A stretch of 64,000 nucleotides of DNA from Anoplopoma fimbria (lineage: Eukaryota > Chordata > Actinopteri > Perciformes > Anoplopomatidae), in NCBI RefSeq assembly GCF_027596085.1, contig NC_072467.1, positions 14,377,976 to 14,441,975 on the forward strand. The letters run 5' to 3'. The first letter of the stretch is position 1; each line of letters starts with the position of its first letter. The position numbers and the translations under genes were made by a program. This document shows positions 60,329 to 64,000 of the stretch, in pieces. The notes below the pieces were generated by a model that was not told the DNA's origin, did no database searches, and saw only the letters and a program-made list of their open reading frames with translations.

Positions 60329-60478
<150 letters not shown>

Positions 60479-60703
60479 ATATATAGATAGATATATACAG
60501 TATATATATATTGTGCTTGGTCCATCAGTGTGACACATGGACACCACACTCAGTTTTTGCAGTAACATTGAATGGACACGTTGCCTAGCAACTGAACAGT
60601 GTGTCAACATGTGAGGGGGGCAAGGGTTCGCCATAATTGAATTAGAAGAAGTGAGACCCCCAAGACACACTGCAAGGGAAAAAAGTTTGTCCCTGTGTTT
60701 GTG

Positions 60704-60797
<94 letters not shown>
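60704..60797. repeat. (TG)46 microsatellite
   Basis: A TG run of about 93 bp. Confidence 0.97.
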
Positions 60798-60799
<2 letters not shown>

Positions 60800-60800
<1 letters not shown>

Positions 60801-62100
60801 TGTACGCAGATGAGTCTACAAAGGGAGAAGTCTTAATAAATGTCTTTCAGCTGAACTTCTTCAGTCCTCCTTTCGCTCCTTTCGCTCCTTCGCCATGTGT
60901 GATACTTCACATCCTGGCAATACTTAAACATTCATTAGGGATCTCCCTTACTGGTTCCTACTTTCAACAGAATATAAAAGAAAAAAATGTAATCTTTTGA
61001 ATCCGGCTTCCTTGAATCTTGTCATCACCATATTTCTCAAAATGTCAAAAGCGTTTCTTTAAGCAAACTTCTCATATAGTGAATAGTGAATACTCCACTC
61101 TGGCTTATCTTGTTTTCTCTTGTCCACTACGAAGCACCGCCTCTCCTCAGCTGAGCTTTACATCTTTATAACAAGTCTCACCAGAGCCTAATATTTAGTA
61201 TGCAGAAATTTTAAAAGGATTGCTTTAACATAAATGAAATGTTGAGGCCGATAGGAATGTTTGGGGAGTTTTTTCAAATATTTAGTCATGAACTAAAGAA
61301 GACAGAAGAAGAACTGAAAGTCAAGAAACTAATCAATAGAATAACTTCAAAGATGCGTTCAAATGTACGTAGAGACTTTCACCGACAGTGCCGATTATTT
61401 GTTTGATATACTCTGTCCACAAAAATGGCATAGAGGAGCATTACTGAAATGTGGGAAAATGTACACATCCAGTAAACTGTTGCACTGACAAATGTACCAG
61501 TGTGGCTGCAGATAAAGCATGGACATGGGCTCCCATGTCTGGTCATTGTTGCATGATACAGCAGCACACAAAAAGTGATAAAGAAGTAGCTTTGCTGTTT
61601 GAGGCATTGTGACGGTAGAGCGGTCATCATGAAGAAAATAATCATCCTTTACGACGGACGTTGCCCCCGTCATCAAGCTCCACTATATTATCCACTGCGA
61701 AAACTGGTAGAATGTTCTTGTTGATCACTCCTCATTGATTCACTGTCAGTTCAGATATCTCCTGGAGCAGATGAACAGTGTTTACAGATTTGCTTCTCCA
61801 ATCTCTGGTTAGGTGGCTCAGTGGGGGGGAAGAATTTGGAGCGATATGTCAGATGTGATCAGAGTCTTTCTGATTGAAATGGAGCTGAACTATCCTGAGC
61901 TGGAGGGTGATTGTGAGGCATCACAAGACAGCTCAACACACGGAACCAACAGCTGTAATGCATCTCACATCTCATCTCAAGATTTGTAACCCACTTTTTG
62001 GTATCACAATACATTAACCTGAAACAACAATAACAATGGGGAGCAATACAATATGTATCACTATTGCTTTTTAAAGGTATCATTTATTTATCTATTTGTT
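60800..62100. other. non-coding, nothing recognised
   Basis: Minus-strand frames at 61379-61676 overlap in two readings; neither shows a domain that I can name. Confidence 0.4.
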
Positions 62101-62104
62101 TTTA

Positions 62105-62305
62105 TTTTCTTCACTTGAAGGGAATCATGGATGGCAATTCATCACATTTTCTCAAGTGAAAGGGCTTCCTAGTGGGCACTTCATCAAGTTTTCTCCACTG
62201 GAAGGGCATCCTAGAGGGTACTTCATCACATTTTCTTAAGTGGAAGGGCTTCCTCGAGGGCATTTTGTCACGTTTTCTTCACTGGAAAGTCACCCTAAAG
62301 GGCAC
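62105..62305 (+). repeat. minisatellite, 42-bp unit, 4 full copies plus part
   Basis: Full units start at 62138, 62180, 62222 and 62264; a degenerate partial unit precedes them from about 62105. The unit runs TTCATCACATTTTCTTAAG, TGGAAGGGCTTCCTAGAGG, GCAC. Because 42 is a multiple of three, an open frame of 14-residue repeats results; there is no sign that it is a gene. Confidence 0.92.
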
Positions 62306-62640
62306 TTATGAGCCATTCTGGACAGAATCTTTTTGCATCTATGAAACATCCCTGGCAATCTTCTTTTGATATTTAAAGACCTCCAGCATTCATTGTGTCC
62401 AAGAGGGACATGATTATGTGGCTGCTGGTCAGCCCCACGAGGAAGAGATCCTTTGTGGGGTTGAGACATGGAGACTAAGGTGACTAAGGTGTATCCATCC
62501 TGGGATGAGCTATAAACCAGTCTGTATCTGGGAGAGGTGGTGAAATGCCACATCGTTCCATACAAGTAGAAAAGTCTTTCATAGAGGTTATCAAGGAATG
62601 GACAGAGGCGTTCACTGTTGTAGGTCCCAATAAGAAGTTC
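62300..62640 (-). pseudogene. IS630-like DDE transposase relic
   Basis: Read on the minus strand with frameshifts: Y-N-S-E-R-L-C-P-F-L-D-N-L-Y-E-R-L (62595-62625), a corrupted W-x-D/N-V-A-F-H-H block, W/R-F-I-A-H-P-R-M, then C-L-N-P-T-K-D-L-F in place of the usual L-N-P-I-E-E-F-F, and L-L-D-T-M-N-A-G-G-L followed by E-D-C-Q-G. This order matches the DDE_3-type IS630-like transposases widespread in fish. The glutamate of the last catalytic motif and the second aspartate region are altered and the frame is broken, so it is dead. The N-terminal part is missing. Confidence 0.6.
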
Positions 62641-62814
62641 ATGCATTTTATGTCCTTATAATTGTAGCAGAATGTAGCAAATTTAAGACTATGTTGGGAA
62701 AATGTACCTAATTAGTGTGAGTTTTTGAAGAAAGGCGGATTTTCCTTGGTCTGAGTATTCTGATCTACTTTAGGTCGAGTGTGTGGTTTTTCATTAACTA
62801 CTTTTTTATGTACA

Positions 62815-63134
62815 GTGGATTGCAACCTCTGGTTTTGGATTGAGTCAGTGCCCAAAGCGAGGGATTTCAAGTTTCTTTGGGTCTTTTTCACCAGTGATAG
62901 TAAGATGGACAGGCAAACCGTTGTGGTGAAGAAAAGCCGAGCCAGAAGGCAAAGCTCTCAATTTACCAGGCCATCTACGTTCTGACCCTCACCAATGGTC
63001 TTGAGCTTTTGGTAGTGACTCAAATAATTAGATTATGGATACAAGGGATCGAAATGAGTTTCCTTCGTTGGGTGAGGAGCTCAGACATCCAGAAGGGAAC
63101 TCGGAGTAGAGCCGCTGCGCCTTCTTGTTGAAAT
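62815..63134 (+). mobile_element. decayed fragment of the same RTE-like LINE
   Basis: Aligns to 36612-37015 of the LINE: GTGGATTGCAACCTCTGG, CCCAAAGCGAGGGATTTCAAG, CCATCTACGTTCTGACCCTCAC, GAAATGAGTTTCCTTCGT, GAGCTCAGACATCCAGAAGG and CTCGGAGTAGAGCCGCTGC. At least two internal deletions (near 62910 and 63072) total about 80 bp. It encodes only a scrambled piece of the RT C-terminus. Confidence 0.92.
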
Positions 63135-64000
63135 TTCACCATCCCCCTGTTTATAAGTCCCAGTAATAATCAGATTTTTCATTTTATCACAGGCTAAAAT
63201 TCAAACTACAACCCCATGAGGTGTGATGTTTATGCATTTAGCCCCGTTCTTGTCAAATAGACAACATTATGTCAACAAAATACAGCATCTTCAGGTCAAT
63301 ATAGCGAAACACAAGAGATTAAACAGCACACAGAGAACCCAAAAATAGCGTGGGCGAGGGAGATATACAAGGAAAGCAGAGTGATAGTGAAAGGGCAGAA
63401 TAAATGAGGAGATAGAGAGACAAAATAAGAGGAAGAGAGAGATTTAAGATAAATTATAGCACTAAAGGCCACCCTCTCTTCCACATACATCACATCTGCA
63501 GTGTGTGTGTGTGCGTATGTTTAATGGATAGGCCACAGGGCTTTGTCCTTTATTAAAGTCATTACAAGGACATCTTCTACCCAGCTCACCACAGACATCT
63601 AAGCACATATTATTTGGAACACACACATACACACACACAAACACAGGCGCCTTGTTCACTCCACTTACGTAAGACAAATCGCAGCAACTGGTGCAGGAGA
63701 GAAAATGAGAAAAAAGTTGAGAGGGCCCTTACATAAACACAACTCCTCCTAATAATGAAAACATAACCAACACGTTCTCACTCTTAACTCGTTGAATACC
63801 GAAGCTTGGTCAGTGGCCCTGCACTTCAAACTGTGATGCTGTAGGTTACCCTCTAACGTCAGTTTTGGACGTGTGAGGGACGGGGTGTCAGTTTACTCTC
63901 GTTAACATGCATATTGCCTTTCAAAATAAACTTGGGTGTTCATAGGAAATGTACATTTTTCTGCTCCGATGTAGGTTTACTCTGTTTTAAGGTTTAATAT
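63135..64000. other. non-coding, nothing recognised
   Basis: Unique sequence with GA-rich stretches (63340-63440) and short CA/TG runs near 63500 and 63620-63645. Confidence 0.5.

Overview
This is vertebrate nuclear DNA, almost certainly from a teleost fish and probably a percomorph. It is AT-rich with very sparse coding sequence. It carries many long (CA/TG)n tracts, Tc1-type and TTAA-type DNA transposons, a fish-type LINE with its partner SINE, and a spliced neural receptor exon. There is no bacterial gene organisation and no CRISPR array. I found no cellular RNA gene.

One host gene can be supported: the first coding exon of ntrk3 (TrkC, the neurotrophin-3 receptor), minus strand, 19996-20273. 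It has a strong-context ATG, a signal peptide, the LRRNT cysteine pattern and a GTAAGT donor in phase 2. Everything to its left (1-19995) is then presumably part of ntrk3 intron 1. Everything to its right (about 20950-64000) is 5' flanking sequence with no second host gene that I can see. The presumed leader and promoter (20274-20950) hold a five-codon upstream ORF, a (CA)27 tract and a GC box.

The rest is mostly mobile DNA. At 2383-4011 is a complete Tc1/mariner element with about 217-bp inverted repeats, TA duplications and a DD34E transposase frame, damaged by what looks like one missing base next to its start. At 30.1-38.8 kb is a retroelement cluster: a decayed LTR, a reverse-oriented LINE scrap, a 3.4-kb RTE-like LINE with several frameshifts, a 600-bp solo LTR with GGGAG duplications, and a tRNA-type SINE with 14-bp duplications whose 3' tail matches the LINE's. 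A second, decayed piece of the same LINE lies at 62.8-63.1 kb. Non-autonomous DNA elements are scattered throughout: TTAA-type, piggyBac-like, Harbinger-like, hAT-like, and TGTGAGGACC-type inverted repeats. An IS630-like transposase relic lies at 62.3-62.6 kb.

There are also two minisatellites (about 53 bp x 10 and 42 bp x 4-5), a 154-bp tandem duplication, several unusual nested or overlapping palindromes, two long poly(G) runs and a 142-bp (TC)n. Some unique, non-repetitive stretches have the look of conserved non-coding elements, but that needs alignment to test. I do not see convincing evidence of a new biological system. The observations most worth following are the nearly intact Tc1 element, the LINE/SINE tail pair, the overlapping palindromes and the ntrk3 leader.
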